Notes under the pieces: generated by a model | The model's database searches: none | What the model was told of the DNA's origin: nothing | The model's input: only the letters and a program-made list of their open reading frames with translations | Program-made: the position numbers and the translations under genes | NCBI GenBank assembly: GCA_030429565.1 | Contig: JAUIFE010000004.1 | Location: forward strand, 499,335-563,334 | DNA: 64,000 bases | DNA from: Holophagae bacterium | GTDB taxonomy: Bacteria > Acidobacteriota > Holophagae > Acanthopleuribacterales > Acanthopleuribacteraceae | Direction: 5' to 3' | Part shown: piece by piece, positions 18,301-26,800 of the stretch | How positions within the stretch are numbered: the stretch's first letter is position 1 | Layout of the letters: each line of letters opens with the position of its first letter

Positions 18301-20590
18301 AACGAATATTTTCCGAGCGTGAGAAGTAAAGCGCGGAAAAAGAAACACCGAGGTAACGCTGCTCGGCGGGCAAATGCCAAGCATCTTGATATTGGGCGAT
18401 GGGATGAAAGGCGCCGCTGTGCTCGGCTTCAGAGCGCGTCGGCCCGTTGCGCCACCAAGCGAATACCACTGGTTGGTGAGGCACATCCTCGCGCACTTTA
18501 CTGGCGGCAAACTGATTAAAGCCGCGTGGGCCGCCGAAGAAGATGCTGCCGCTGGCATTGCGGTAACCGCTCCCGATTGAAAACTCATTGGATTGCAAGC
18601 CGTCGTAAACGTCGAAGGTTTTGACATCTTCGGTTTCAGGCTCAAACAAAACGATGCCTTTATTCGTGCTAATCCATAAGTCGCCGCGCTGATCCTCAAC
18701 CACGGCTAGAATTGATTCGTTGGGAAAACCATCTGCACGCCCGTAATAGCGAAACACGCCTTCACGTGGCTCGATCAACTTGTTGAGACCGGTGATGGTA
18801 CCGACCCAAAGAGCCCCGTCGGATGCCTTGAGAAACGCGGTCACCGTGTTGTTACTCAAGCTATTGGGATTCTCAATGTCCTGGTAAAAACGGCGCACGC
18901 GCCCGGTGTGGGTGTCCATGCGGTTGAGTCCGTTGTAGGTGCCCACCCACAATCGGCCAGGCCGATCCTCGACCAGTGCGGTGATCATGTTGTCGGACAG
19001 GGTTAAATCGTCATTGGGATCGTGGCCGTAAGTGACGAAATTATCGTTTTCGCGTTGGTAACGACTCAAACCGCGGTGGGTTCCAACCCAGACGGTATCG
19101 CTTTGATCGGCCAGCAGGGTCAACACGAAATCAGCACCGAGGCTGTCTTCGCGCTCGGCATCATGGCGATAGGTCACAAAGGTATCCGCGCCGTCTTGGC
19201 GCGTCCTCAAACCGTGGCGCGTGCCAATCCAAAGTCGGCCCTGGCTGTCGCGTGCCAGACAGCGAACATCGCCCCTTGCCAAGCTGTTGGGGTCATCGGG
19301 TTGATGGCTAAAATGTTCGACGCGGTAGGTGAATAAATCGAAATAGTCCAAACCGCCGCCGGTGCCCACCCACAAATAGCCAGGTCGGTCTTCCAAGAAA
19401 CACCACACAAACGGATGGGACAGCGAGGCATCGTCAAACGGGTCGTGACTAAAAGTAGTAAAGCGCTTTGATTGTTGGGTATACAGGAACAACCCGTTGA
19501 CCGTACCGACCCACAAGTTGCCGATGCGGTCAACCATCAGGTCGGTGAGACCGGGCTCCGTGAAACTGCGCGTGTGGTCGTCTTGTGACCGGATGCGAAC
19601 GATTTGCTCCGAATTGGGATTGTATTGGTACAGCGATTCTGCCGAACCCAACCAAAGGAAATCGTCGTGGTCCCAGGCCATGAATTCAACCCTTTGGAGA
19701 TCACTTAGGTTGCGTTTGCGGCGCACCTGCTCACCCAATTTCCCCGTCAAGGGCATCTCAAAAAGCCCCTTATCGGTGCCAATCCAAAGGGTTTTGTTTT
19801 TTTGCTTGAGGAGGGACAGCACTTGGACCGGCTTGCCGTCGTTGGAAGTCGGCTCAATCATTGTAATGTTCGACACCAAGCCGTCTTGCATATCCAGAAC
19901 CAGCACGCCGCGAGCACTGCCCAAATAGACGCGATCCTCATCGCAAATAACCGCACGGAAGCCCGCTTGAGCAAGTTGTGTCAGCGCGTCGACCTGCGAC
20001 GTGGTTTGACCTTTGAGCAATTCTGAAAAATTAAGCCAACGTTCGGTAAGGGTATCAAACAGCACCAAGCCGTTGAGCGATGCCAGCCACAAGCGATGGT
20101 GTTTGTCGAAAGCCACCGCGTTGCGGTTACTCCCCAGCGGGGTCCCATTTTCAGTGCGCGGGCTGCGGTACGATTTGACCGCGCCGGTATGCGGATTGAG
20201 GCGATCAAGATTGGCATCGGGTAACACCACCCAAAGGGTGCCGTCGTCAGCTTGCACCACCGACCGAATGTAACTACCGCTGAGAGCTCCGGCAACGCGC
20301 GGCTGATGGCGAAAAACCTGAAACTCGTAGCCGTCAAATAGGTTCAAGCCGTCTTCGGTGGCAATCCACAATAATCCTTGCTGGTCTTGAAAAATGTCGA
20401 AGATGGTGGCTTGCGAAAGTCCGTGACCTTCATCGAGTCGCTGAAAACGAAGATGTTGCTGCTCTTTGCCAAATACCGGGAAGATCGTCCCCAGGAATAG
20501 CAGACAAAGCATTGCCCGAAAAGCCGTAAAATGCAAAAGCGGCCGACCGAGATTTAAAAAGGTGGCAGTGTTGGTCATAGTGGGCATCAC
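15374..20590 (-). CDS. Giant propeller-type hybrid histidine kinase
   Basis: A 1738-residue one-protein signalling system. A signal peptide or anchor (AMLCLLFLGTIFPVFG) precedes a periplasmic two-component-regulator propeller, with many LWVGT..GL-type blades over about residues 45-700, and a Y_Y_Y domain (about 755-830). After a transmembrane segment near 845-870 come HisKA with its phospho-His at about 876 (SHELRTPLNG), HATPase_c, and a receiver (LLVDDN, LLDIMMPD, K in SKPVSK) around 1140-1260. A GAF-like domain follows, then a second kinase module with a HNMGNNLNG H-box near 1475 and a second HATPase (DNGTGID, GFGLHYAA). The start is GTG 20590 or the adjacent ATG 20587; no clear Shine-Dalgarno was seen. 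Propeller sensors of this type often detect polysaccharide fragments; the ligand here is unknown. No DNA-binding output domain is present. Confidence 0.93.
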   Translation of the reverse strand: MMPTMTNTATFLNLGRPLLHFTAFRAMLCLLFLGTIFPVFGKEQQHLRFQRLDEGHGLSQATIFDIFQDQQGLLWIATEDGLNLFDGYEFQVFRHQPRVAGALSGSYIRSVVQADDGTLWVVLPDANLDRLNPHTGAVKSYRSPRTENGTPLGSNRNAVAFDKHHRLWLASLNGLVLFDTLTERWLNFSELLKGQTTSQVDALTQLAQAGFRAVICDEDRVYLGSARGVLVLDMQDGLVSNITMIEPTSNDGKPVQVLSLLKQKNKTLWIGTDKGLFEMPLTGKLGEQVRRKRNLSDLQRVEFMAWDHDDFLWLGSAESLYQYNPNSEQIVRIRSQDDHTRSFTEPGLTDLMVDRIGNLWVGTVNGLFLYTQQSKRFTTFSHDPFDDASLSHPFVWCFLEDRPGYLWVGTGGGLDYFDLFTYRVEHFSHQPDDPNSLARGDVRCLARDSQGRLWIGTRHGLRTRQDGADTFVTYRHDAEREDSLGADFVLTLLADQSDTVWVGTHRGLSRYQRENDNFVTYGHDPNDDLTLSDNMITALVEDRPGRLWVGTYNGLNRMDTHTGRVRRFYQDIENPNSLSNNTVTAFLKASDGALWVGTITGLNKLIEPREGVFRYYGRADGFPNESILAVVEDQRGDLWISTNKGIVLFEPETEDVKTFDVYDGLQSNEFSIGSGYRNASGSIFFGGPRGFNQFAASKVREDVPHQPVVFAWWRNGPTRSEAEHSGAFHPIAQYQDAWHLPAEQRYLGVSFSALYFSRSENIRYAYRLAGHDPEWIYADPGQRRATYSDLPPGDYQFEVKATNWNGDWGETYNKPVMVAPLWYESVWTRLLMVAAVLAIIGGVAAYASRAYLNEKKLRGQLLEMDRLKDQFLANTSHELRTPLNGIIGLTESLLDGVAGEPNTVMRKNLKMIISSGRRLARLVDDILDYSRLQRHGLELKMFPTDLYRTAEAVFPIVKGLIGSKPLEMRNEISQTLPAVLADANRLQQILYNLLGNSVKFTEQGEIRLHAKVKGDQVVVYVTDTGCGIDPSQQDLIFQSFQQADGHTARIHTGTGIGLAVTKQLVELHGGIISVDSELGRGATFSFSLAIADSIHTADIPTERLERGGTYIPPSVSNQTLSLGTRTMGLQSPMQPGSPNILLVDDNDVNRAVLLNHLSMRNFNLTEAKDGKEALQILEQDQDFHLVLLDIMMPDISGYEVCAKIRERYSMQELPIIFLTAKNQPDDLVRAFKIGGNDFLSKPVSKPELLARIRTHLDLMYINRNLENLVRERTAALQQRNLDLNQKYRELESLNQIVQAINREVVSERVLDTLLQEVSNMFTGVDRAVVILFDRAIQEFSVSAALHYPSTIYSQSLSEQRFCTLLSADEAQLKEAVFLGDPNREAFSWWPFQMPRSVMTMPLWLEDRLAGGLLLESLSVEDAFTDSDLERLKLFRDHTLTALIRLRTVTDLMNAQTAVIRNAHQAGMAELARYVLHNMGNNLNGLSVSCHLIEEQLGGRRWLAVLERLVENLTREQQRLPELFSEEGAAARLIGGLENVVKAAHEQFVAIEKEASAINEKVEQANAAIRQQWQRMGSPVMTEDTDLNSLVQEALSLDWYLYQKHHITVVRELQPVPKIPVERARTLRTLLCLFENARESVVAKHDFGGGRISLVSRAEPGWVVFELRDNGTGIDDSIRDRVYQQGYSTKPDREGFGLHYAAASMKDGGGRIDIHNNEDGGATVTLYFALEVQAEVDEA

Positions 20591-20894
20591 GTAAATGCAA
20601 CTCGAAAATGTCTCAAAACGGAAGGTTTATCCATTATAGAGGATATGTTGCAGATTTAGAAAGGACGATTGGGTTAACCGCCCTTTTTTGCCAAAAAATA
20701 CCTGCGCATGGGTTGTCCGTTTTTTTGGTTGAGCGGAAAACACACCGGGAAGCCTTTCATTGTTTCGACAGGACCGCCGCGTCACATTAGTTTTACGGCG
20801 GCGAGCCGGCAAGCCCGGCTTCTCTAGCTAGACACCTCGTGATTAAAAACTTAGCAACAGGCTGGCCGGCTGTCTCAGCGCCTCTGTGCGGCGG
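20591..20894. other. Intergenic region, sensor kinase to M43 protease
   Basis: 304 bp between two minus-strand genes. No gene is supported. It should contain the promoter of the sensor kinase. A GC-rich imperfect inverted repeat around 20810-20820 (GCCGGC/GCCCGGC) has no T-run, so I do not call a terminator. Confidence 0.4.
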
Positions 20895-22220
20895 TCACAA
20901 ACAGGTGCCGACAATTGCCGTGTAATCGAGAACGGTCGTGCTTTGATCAGCATCGGCGTCAAAGGCGAGGAAAACCCCACGATCGCGCCAGGCGGCATAC
21001 ATGGCCGCGTCCGGCGCGGGCACCACCGTAATCGTGGCTGACGCTTGGACCGTACATCCTCGCATATCCCGCACTTGCACGCTGATCTCGGTCGTGCGTT
21101 GCAGCGCCGCCAGGGTTTCCGCAAAACGCGGTGCCCGAAACAGATCCGGCGGCGACCAAGCCACCGCGTCGACCACCACATCGTCGTCGATAACCGCCGA
21201 AACCGCAAAGGATTCCCCACCGCACCTTGGCGCACCAGTAGTGAGTGTCAGGGTGAACGGGGTCTCGTCGCAGGCATTGTCGATCACCCGGTACAGATTG
21301 GGCCGATAGCGGCGCAAACTGCAACGCATACGGTTAATTTGTTCCGGCGTAAACCGGGTCATGCAAATATCGTCGCTGTAGTTCATGTAGTTGTCAAAGG
21401 GGCGTGTCGTCTGGCCGCAACTCGCCTCAATGTCACCGTCGCATCCGCCGCGAAATGGATGGCTTTCCGGCGGCGTGTCGCAGAGTAAATCGCCCTGGGT
21501 ATAGCAATCCGGAAACTCGCCGGCGGGACAATCGAACTGGGGATAGAAGGTGTGATCGAGCCCCAAATAATGCCCGATTTCGTGGGTCGCGGTACGACCA
21601 AAATCGAGACCTTCGCCACGATCAAATACCCCGAAATTTTTGAAATCGACGGCCACGATGTCGGACGACGAACCAACCCTGCCACCGTTATCTTGCGAAG
21701 GAAAAAAATACACAAAGCCGGCGGCGTCCTCGATATCGAAGACAAACAGGTTCAGATAAAAATGCGGCGCCCACAGCAGTTCATTGCGCACCACCGATGA
21801 ACCCGTGTGCGCGGCGGTGTTGCAAGTGCGCGTGATGCCGCTGCTTGGTCGGCCTTCAGGATCGCGGTCGGCCAAAACAAAACTGATGCGGCTGTCCTCA
21901 CCCAGTGCACCGTTGCTGTCCGGCAGAGCGCGAAAATCCTCGTTAAGTACGCGGATTTGTGCGTGAACCTGAGCGTCATCGACAGCACCGAGGCTGCAAG
22001 AATCGTCCATCAGAATGTGCACCACCACGGGAATCTGGTATTCCAAATCGGGATCGTTGTCGGGGTTCACCCGGTGCCTGTCAATCGGACAGTCCCCGTC
22101 ACCAAGTGTGGCCGAACGTTGCGGTGCCGGTGTTCGGCAACGGGCAACAGCGGGATCGGCTTGCATAACTCCCGAGAACAACCACAGGCTGCACCACAAC
22201 CACGCGCAAAGCCGACTCAA
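20895..22220 (-). CDS. Secreted M43-type zinc metalloprotease
   Basis: Metzincin protease of the M43 (pappalysin/cytophagalysin) type, 441 residues. A signal peptide (WLWCSLWLFSGVMQA) is followed by a cysteine-containing propeptide-like part. The catalytic zinc motif is HEIGHYLGLDH at residues 213-223 and the Met-turn is in NYMNYSDD about 60 residues later. The CDTPP segment between them is typical of M43. The last 130 residues form an Ig/PKD-like domain and a terminal segment ending DYTAIVGTCL that may be a sorting or calcium-binding tail. The start is TTG at 22218-22220, inside the stop codon of the upstream gene (TTGA overlap), with GGAAG about ten bases before. No better start allows the signal peptide. 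It is probably exported and digests extracellular protein. Confidence 0.88.
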   Translation of the reverse strand: MSRLCAWLWCSLWLFSGVMQADPAVARCRTPAPQRSATLGDGDCPIDRHRVNPDNDPDLEYQIPVVVHILMDDSCSLGAVDDAQVHAQIRVLNEDFRALPDSNGALGEDSRISFVLADRDPEGRPSSGITRTCNTAAHTGSSVVRNELLWAPHFYLNLFVFDIEDAAGFVYFFPSQDNGGRVGSSSDIVAVDFKNFGVFDRGEGLDFGRTATHEIGHYLGLDHTFYPQFDCPAGEFPDCYTQGDLLCDTPPESHPFRGGCDGDIEASCGQTTRPFDNYMNYSDDICMTRFTPEQINRMRCSLRRYRPNLYRVIDNACDETPFTLTLTTGAPRCGGESFAVSAVIDDDVVVDAVAWSPPDLFRAPRFAETLAALQRTTEISVQVRDMRGCTVQASATITVVPAPDAAMYAAWRDRGVFLAFDADADQSTTVLDYTAIVGTCL

Positions 22221-23002
22221 GGCGCCACTTCCGACAAAGGACTCGCCGGCAACCGCAACGAAAAACGCAGCGTTTCGCCGACTTCCGGCTCCTTGGTGTA
22301 CGCGCGTTCCGCGATTGTGGTACGCCCATCGGCAAAGAAACGCGCCACCGTGGCGACGCGGCTACCGTAAACCTCGCTTTCGATATAAGTAGAGGAAAGC
22401 AGGCGCTCCCACTCAAGCGGCACCCCGGTTTGCGGCAACTGATCGTCGGGATAAGCAGTGGGATCGGCCAACAAGGCGAAAAGGCTGTCGTCGTCTTGGT
22501 GCGGCTGCCATTCCTGTAAGCGCCGCTTGCCCGTGCGCACCTTGGGCCAGGGCGTATTGAGCAAGTGGTTACTCAGGCCGTGAACGCCGGGCTCCAGCGC
22601 TTCAACCCGTGCAGCACCTTGGTTGGAAAAATAAAAAAGTGTGTCGGCGGACCCAAACAGCAAGTTGTAACCCGAATAAACGGAGGCCTCTCGAACCAAG
22701 CGCTCACAAAAAGCACGATGATCGGCGCCGGCAAGATAATCACGAACCAGCCGGCCTCGTGTCGGCGCATTGTTTTTCTGGGTACGCGGGTCGCGGTAGT
22801 TGGTCAGTGCGGCAAAGCGCCCGTCGCGCGTGACGCCCAGCCAGGTGCCGTCCCCGGCGAGATCACGGCCGGCAAGAATGGCCGGCTCATCCGGCCAGTA
22901 AGCCATGCGCGCACTAGGGCGCCGATAAAACTCATCGCGGTTGGCGGCAATCACCAACGGCATATCGGCAAAGACGCGATACGCCAAAAAAATGGTACAC
23001 AT
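22217..23002 (-). CDS. NRDE/TANGO2-family protein
   Basis: Member of the NRDE (TANGO2, DUF833) family, with an N-terminal-nucleophile-like start MCTIF and the name-giving ANRDEF motif at residues 20-25. The DPRTQKNNAPTRGRLVRDYL segment is also typical. At 261 residues it has normal length. The bacterial role is unsettled; animal TANGO2 has been linked to heme and lipid handling. Cys2 could be a catalytic nucleophile after removal of Met1. ATG start at 23000-23002. Its stop codon overlaps the TTG start of the secreted protease gene, so the two are translationally coupled, although a cytoplasmic NRDE protein and an exported protease have no known link. Confidence 0.88.
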   Translation of the reverse strand: MCTIFLAYRVFADMPLVIAANRDEFYRRPSARMAYWPDEPAILAGRDLAGDGTWLGVTRDGRFAALTNYRDPRTQKNNAPTRGRLVRDYLAGADHRAFCERLVREASVYSGYNLLFGSADTLFYFSNQGAARVEALEPGVHGLSNHLLNTPWPKVRTGKRRLQEWQPHQDDDSLFALLADPTAYPDDQLPQTGVPLEWERLLSSTYIESEVYGSRVATVARFFADGRTTIAERAYTKEPEVGETLRFSLRLPASPLSEVAP

Positions 23003-23043
23003 CTCGGGTCCTTTCGTTGTCGTTGTGACGACTCGCTCCGATT

Positions 23044-24135
23044 CTACTCAAAAAGCGCCATTTGGTCACCTGCTCGCGGCGGCGGTTTAAACTGGGTTAC
23101 ATCCAGCAGTGGGCGGCGAAGGTTCAAATGGTGGCGTCGGCAAGCTAGTTTGAACCGTGCGGAAAGCAGGTCGGCATAAACACCAACACCGCGCATGCGT
23201 TGCCCGAAAGCAGCATCGTAATCCTTGCCGCCACGCACCGATTGCAGCAGGTGCAAAACATGATCGGCACGGTCTGGATAGTGCGTCAGCAGCCATTCGC
23301 GGAACAGATCTTTGAGCTCGAGCGGCAAACGCAGCATGATGTAACCCGCTCGATAGGCGCCTGCGGCCGCCGCTTGTTCGAGAATCGCCTCTAATTCGTG
23401 GTCGTTCAGCGCGGGAATCATCGGTGCGGCCATGACGCCGGTCGGCACGCCCGCATCCGCCAAGGCCGCAACGGCTTCGAGCCGTCGCTGCGGGGTCGCT
23501 GCACGCGGTTCCATGCAGCGTGCCAGCCTATTGTCGAGCGATGTAATCGACACAAAGACGTGGGCCAAGCCGTCGCGCGCCATCTCTGACAGGATATCGA
23601 GATCCCGCATCACCAACGCCGATTTGGTAATAATCGCCACCGGATGACGGAAAGCCTGCAGCACTTCCAACAACTGCCGGGTGATTTGGTAGCGCCGCTC
23701 CACCGGTTGATAGGGGTCGGTGTTGGCGCCGATGGTAATCGGTTTGCAAACGTAGTTCTTTTTGCGCAAGGCTTCTTCGAGCAAGGCCGGACCATTGCTT
23801 TTTTTAAAAAGATGCACCTCAAAATCCAACCCTGGCGAGAACCCCCAGTAGGCATGAGTCGGTCGTGCATAACAGTAAATACATCCGTGCTCGCAACCGC
23901 GATAGGGATTGATCGATTGATCAAACGGAATGTCCGGCGATTGGTTGGTGCTAATGATGGATCGAGTCGCATCCTCGTGGACTTGGGTCGCCAAAACCGG
24001 CGGCGCATAGAGCGCCTCTTCAAGCGTGCCCCAGCCATCGTCAAACAGTTGATGCTGTTGCTTCTCGAAGCGGCCGTCGCGGTTGGACAAAGCACCGCGA
24101 CCACGATGTTGTAACAAAAGATCGAGATCGGCCAA
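23044..24135 (-). CDS. Radical SAM protein, PA0069/SplB-like
   Basis: Radical SAM protein of 363 residues. The cluster motif is Cys81-x3-Cys85-x2-Cys88 (RGCEHGCIYCYARP), preceded by INPYRG. This belongs to the family related to spore photoproduct lyase that is annotated PA0069-like in proteobacteria. The TNTDPYQP-like segment is present as GANTDPYQPVE. Its substrate is unknown. The start is TTG at 24133-24135, chosen because GGAGGT lies about six bases upstream and MADLDLL follows directly. It precedes the NRDE gene by 41 bp in the same direction, so the three genes 24135-20895 may be one transcript. Confidence 0.88.
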   Translation of the reverse strand: MADLDLLLQHRGRGALSNRDGRFEKQQHQLFDDGWGTLEEALYAPPVLATQVHEDATRSIISTNQSPDIPFDQSINPYRGCEHGCIYCYARPTHAYWGFSPGLDFEVHLFKKSNGPALLEEALRKKNYVCKPITIGANTDPYQPVERRYQITRQLLEVLQAFRHPVAIITKSALVMRDLDILSEMARDGLAHVFVSITSLDNRLARCMEPRAATPQRRLEAVAALADAGVPTGVMAAPMIPALNDHELEAILEQAAAAGAYRAGYIMLRLPLELKDLFREWLLTHYPDRADHVLHLLQSVRGGKDYDAAFGQRMRGVGVYADLLSARFKLACRRHHLNLRRPLLDVTQFKPPPRAGDQMALFE

Positions 24136-24757
24136 ACGCCACCTCCCTGCCGCGGACCCACGCTTATTCTACACCCTGGCCGCCTCTTGTTGCCAACCAA
24201 AGATTAGCCACTCGACAACTCTCTCCCTGTTAAAACAACCAGTAGACAACTTGATGCGCCCGCACCGCAATTTACTGAAGAGCTAAAGAAAGACAACTGA
24301 AATTTCACTAGAAAAACGTGCGCTAGATCACACTAGCAGATAATTCAGTTTCATCTTTCAGCCATAGGACAGACACCAATATGAAAAAGTGACACTTCTG
24401 TCAAAAATCTATCCCGATCGTGATAAAGCTTTGGCCGCCGCGATTCTCGTCACAGGTTTGACCAGATAGCGTTACCTCAAAAAGCACCGCTCACGTGAAA
24501 AAACAACGCATTAAGAAGCCCGCTTTTGACGCGAAAACCCGTCGGTCGTGATCGGTTTTAAGCTTTACTTTTTTTTACACAAAAATTACAGTGAAGGCCA
24601 ATTCATTTTTCGACCACCATTCGGTCTTTTTCAATGCACAACGGTGCGGCTCCTCCCCGAACCGCATCCGTCTTTTTACATGATTTGCCCGCATTTTCGC
24701 TTGGGCCCTGTTTCCAAAGACGGGACCTCTGGTCCCGAAGACGAGGAGTTATCGTTT
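24136..24757. other. Divergent promoter region with 5' UTR hairpin
   Basis: 622 bp between the divergent radical SAM and hydrolase genes. It is distinctly A/T-rich between 24280 and 24620. An open frame extends the hydrolase upstream to 24548, but it lacks a ribosome binding site and family similarity, so I treat it as leader. The long leader and the hairpin at 24721-24737 suggest post-transcriptional control. Confidence 0.5.
24721..24737 (+). promoter_or_regulatory. Perfect hairpin just upstream of ribosome binding site
   Basis: CGGGACC-TCT-GGTCCCG forms a perfect 7-bp, all but one G-C, stem with a three-base loop. It ends five bases before GAGGAG, the ribosome binding site of the hydrolase gene. 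There is no T-run, so it is not a classical terminator. It could stabilise the mRNA or tune translation. Confidence 0.6.
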
Positions 24758-26686
24758 ATGTTCTCACTGAGTTTCCGCCTTGCGACGGCGGCGCTGCTGC
24801 TTACCGCTTCCCTTCTTGCTCACGATCTCGTACCCAAACAACTGGCCGGCCCACCCGAGTCATTCCGCACCTTGAAACCCGCCACCGACACGCTTGGCGA
24901 ACGGTCTTTTTCCGCCATCATTCCCATCGAACTTGAGGCCCATAAGCTCAATGGCCGCACTAGCTACTCCTGGCATGGTCGTCTTCCTGTCGACAGCCAC
25001 GAAAATTTGAAAGTATTGGTCCTTAATCAAGGCAATCCCTGGGCGGTTACCGCTTGGCAACCCGGCCAAAAACGAGCCCTTCAGTTGGATGACATGGCTG
25101 AAACCATGGAAACCGGCGATGTCATGTTACTCAACAACGGCATTCCAGGTGCCTTTTACCAAGTGCCGCAAGCCAAGGCCGGCGATTGGTTCTTCCGCAT
25201 TGAAGCCGACCAGGTGCAAGACAAAGCAGCGGGAAACCCCAACGGGTATCTGCTTCTGCGGACGGATAACGACTTTGGCATTCACACCTTCTGGGAAAAC
25301 CGGAACTTCCTCGTCGGAGAAGATTTAAGTCTTCATGTTCGCAGCATTTTGCGTGATCAAACTGAAGCCCTGTCCGCCAAACCGGCCGGTTCATTGCAAT
25401 CGGTCGTCGTTGAAATCGCGGCGCCTTCCGGCGATATCGTTCGTTTGGACAGCGCGTTTCAAGATGCCGGCGCGGTAACCGCCGCATGGACACCCAAGGA
25501 ACCCGGTAAACACCGCGTCACCGTCATTGCACGGGGGGTCAATCACCAGGGGCAAACCTACCTGCGCACCAGCTTAAACGGAATTGAGGTGCTGAATCCA
25601 ACTTTGGCCTGGCGCGATGCCGCGGCCCACATTACCCAAAACCAAGCAACTCGTTTATCCGTGTGGCTTCCCGCCGAAGACTTTGCCGGCGAACAAAACC
25701 ATGTACGTGCTTATGGCGAGCTGTACGGTACCGGCGCGGACGGTGCGCTTAAGCCGGTAAGCTGGATTGGCGGAATGGTCGGCATTCAAGACGGTCTGAT
25801 TGAACTGGGTGTCGACAGTCGTTGGTTGGCGCGCGCCGGCGTGCACAGCCCGCTGGTCCTGAAAAATGTGCGCCTGGAAGATCCCAGCAGCTACATTACA
25901 CTGCTGGAACGCGACCATTTTGACTTGGTCGAGCACAACATTGTCGTCCCCGAAGCGGCAAGCTTCAAAGGCATCGACCAAACGATGTTGATGGGTCCGA
26001 AACCGGTGCAAGCCGAGGCAGACCGCAACAAAGCGGGCGCCCTGCTGCTGGTACACGGTTTCTGTGGCGGCAACAGTTGGCCAGGCGGCGACTTCAGCAA
26101 TTACCAACGTTTCAGCGACCCCAAAGCCAACCGCAGCCACGACGAATTCGCGCGTTTAATTGCCCAGCAGGCGTCAAACCTGAACTCCTACGGCATTGTT
26201 GCGCACAGTCAAGGCGGCGCGGCGGCGTTGCATCTCTACACTTATTATTGGAGTGGTTTGGACAATGCCTCGGGCAATCGTTTGATCCAAAGCGTGGGCA
26301 CGCCATACCAAGGCACCAGCCTGGCGGGAACCATTGCAGCAATCGGCGACATCTTCGGCATTTCCTGCGGCACCAACCAAGACCTGACCTACGACGGCGC
26401 CCGCGCCTGGTTGGCGGGCATTCCCACCTGGGCTCGCCAAGGCGTTCACTACTACACGACGTCGGAAACGGATAAATGGTGGCGTTGGGACTACTGCCAC
26501 ATTGCCGCTGAATTCGTTTTGTCGGATCCAGAAGATGGAACCACCGAAAAATGGGCGGGCCAATTGAGCAGCGCCAACAATCGCGGTCACAAGACCGGCT
26601 GGTGTCACACCGACGGTATGCGCGATACAAAACAGGTCAACGATAGCAGCCGCAACCGCGACATGAACAGCAACGCGGCACGCTAA
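24758..26686 (+). CDS. Secreted alpha/beta hydrolase, conditioned-medium-factor-like
   Basis: Exported protein of 642 residues. A signal peptide (SFRLATAALLLTASLLA) is followed by a beta-rich half of about 400 residues and a C-terminal alpha/beta-hydrolase domain. The domain has an oxyanion-type LLVHGFCGG segment and the nucleophile elbow AHSQGGAA, and a candidate catalytic His lies in GHKTGWCHTDGM near the end. The layout resembles proteins annotated as conditioned medium factor in myxobacteria and xanthomonads. The likely activity is lipase or esterase; the true substrate is unknown. Start is ATG 24758-24760 with GAGGAG about nine bases upstream, rejecting the longer open frame from 24548. 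A terminator follows at 26720-26762. Confidence 0.87.
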   Translation: MFSLSFRLATAALLLTASLLAHDLVPKQLAGPPESFRTLKPATDTLGERSFSAIIPIELEAHKLNGRTSYSWHGRLPVDSHENLKVLVLNQGNPWAVTAWQPGQKRALQLDDMAETMETGDVMLLNNGIPGAFYQVPQAKAGDWFFRIEADQVQDKAAGNPNGYLLLRTDNDFGIHTFWENRNFLVGEDLSLHVRSILRDQTEALSAKPAGSLQSVVVEIAAPSGDIVRLDSAFQDAGAVTAAWTPKEPGKHRVTVIARGVNHQGQTYLRTSLNGIEVLNPTLAWRDAAAHITQNQATRLSVWLPAEDFAGEQNHVRAYGELYGTGADGALKPVSWIGGMVGIQDGLIELGVDSRWLARAGVHSPLVLKNVRLEDPSSYITLLERDHFDLVEHNIVVPEAASFKGIDQTMLMGPKPVQAEADRNKAGALLLVHGFCGGNSWPGGDFSNYQRFSDPKANRSHDEFARLIAQQASNLNSYGIVAHSQGGAAALHLYTYYWSGLDNASGNRLIQSVGTPYQGTSLAGTIAAIGDIFGISCGTNQDLTYDGARAWLAGIPTWARQGVHYYTTSETDKWWRWDYCHIAAEFVLSDPEDGTTEKWAGQLSSANNRGHKTGWCHTDGMRDTKQVNDSSRNRDMNSNAAR

Positions 26687-26719
26687 TCCCCTTTTCGCTC
26701 TGTCAGTCTCCCAAACGGG

Positions 26720-26762
26720 CCCGGCAAGGTTGGTATCACCGACGTTGCCGGGTTTCTTTTTT
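26720..26762 (+). terminator. Rho-independent terminator after hydrolase gene
   Basis: The arms CCCGGCAA (26720-26727) and TTGCCGGG (26745-26752) pair perfectly, followed by TTTCTTTTTT. It lies 34 bases after the stop codon. Confidence 0.85.
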
Positions 26763-26764
26763 AG

Positions 26765-26784
26765 AATGTCGGCGTGCCGACTTT
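26765..26784. repeat. Degenerate copy of the 64-bp-array palindrome
   Basis: AATGTCGGCGTGCCGACTTT differs at two of 20 positions from the palindrome repeated at 4526-4736. It lies between convergent genes, directly after the terminator. This shows that the palindrome is not confined to the array. Confidence 0.6.
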
Positions 26785-26800
26785 GGCGTGGGACAAGCGC

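Noticed and set aside
24548..24757. N-terminal extension of the secreted hydrolase
   Set aside because: It would bury the signal peptide. The ATG at 24758 has GAGGAG and begins a good signal peptide.
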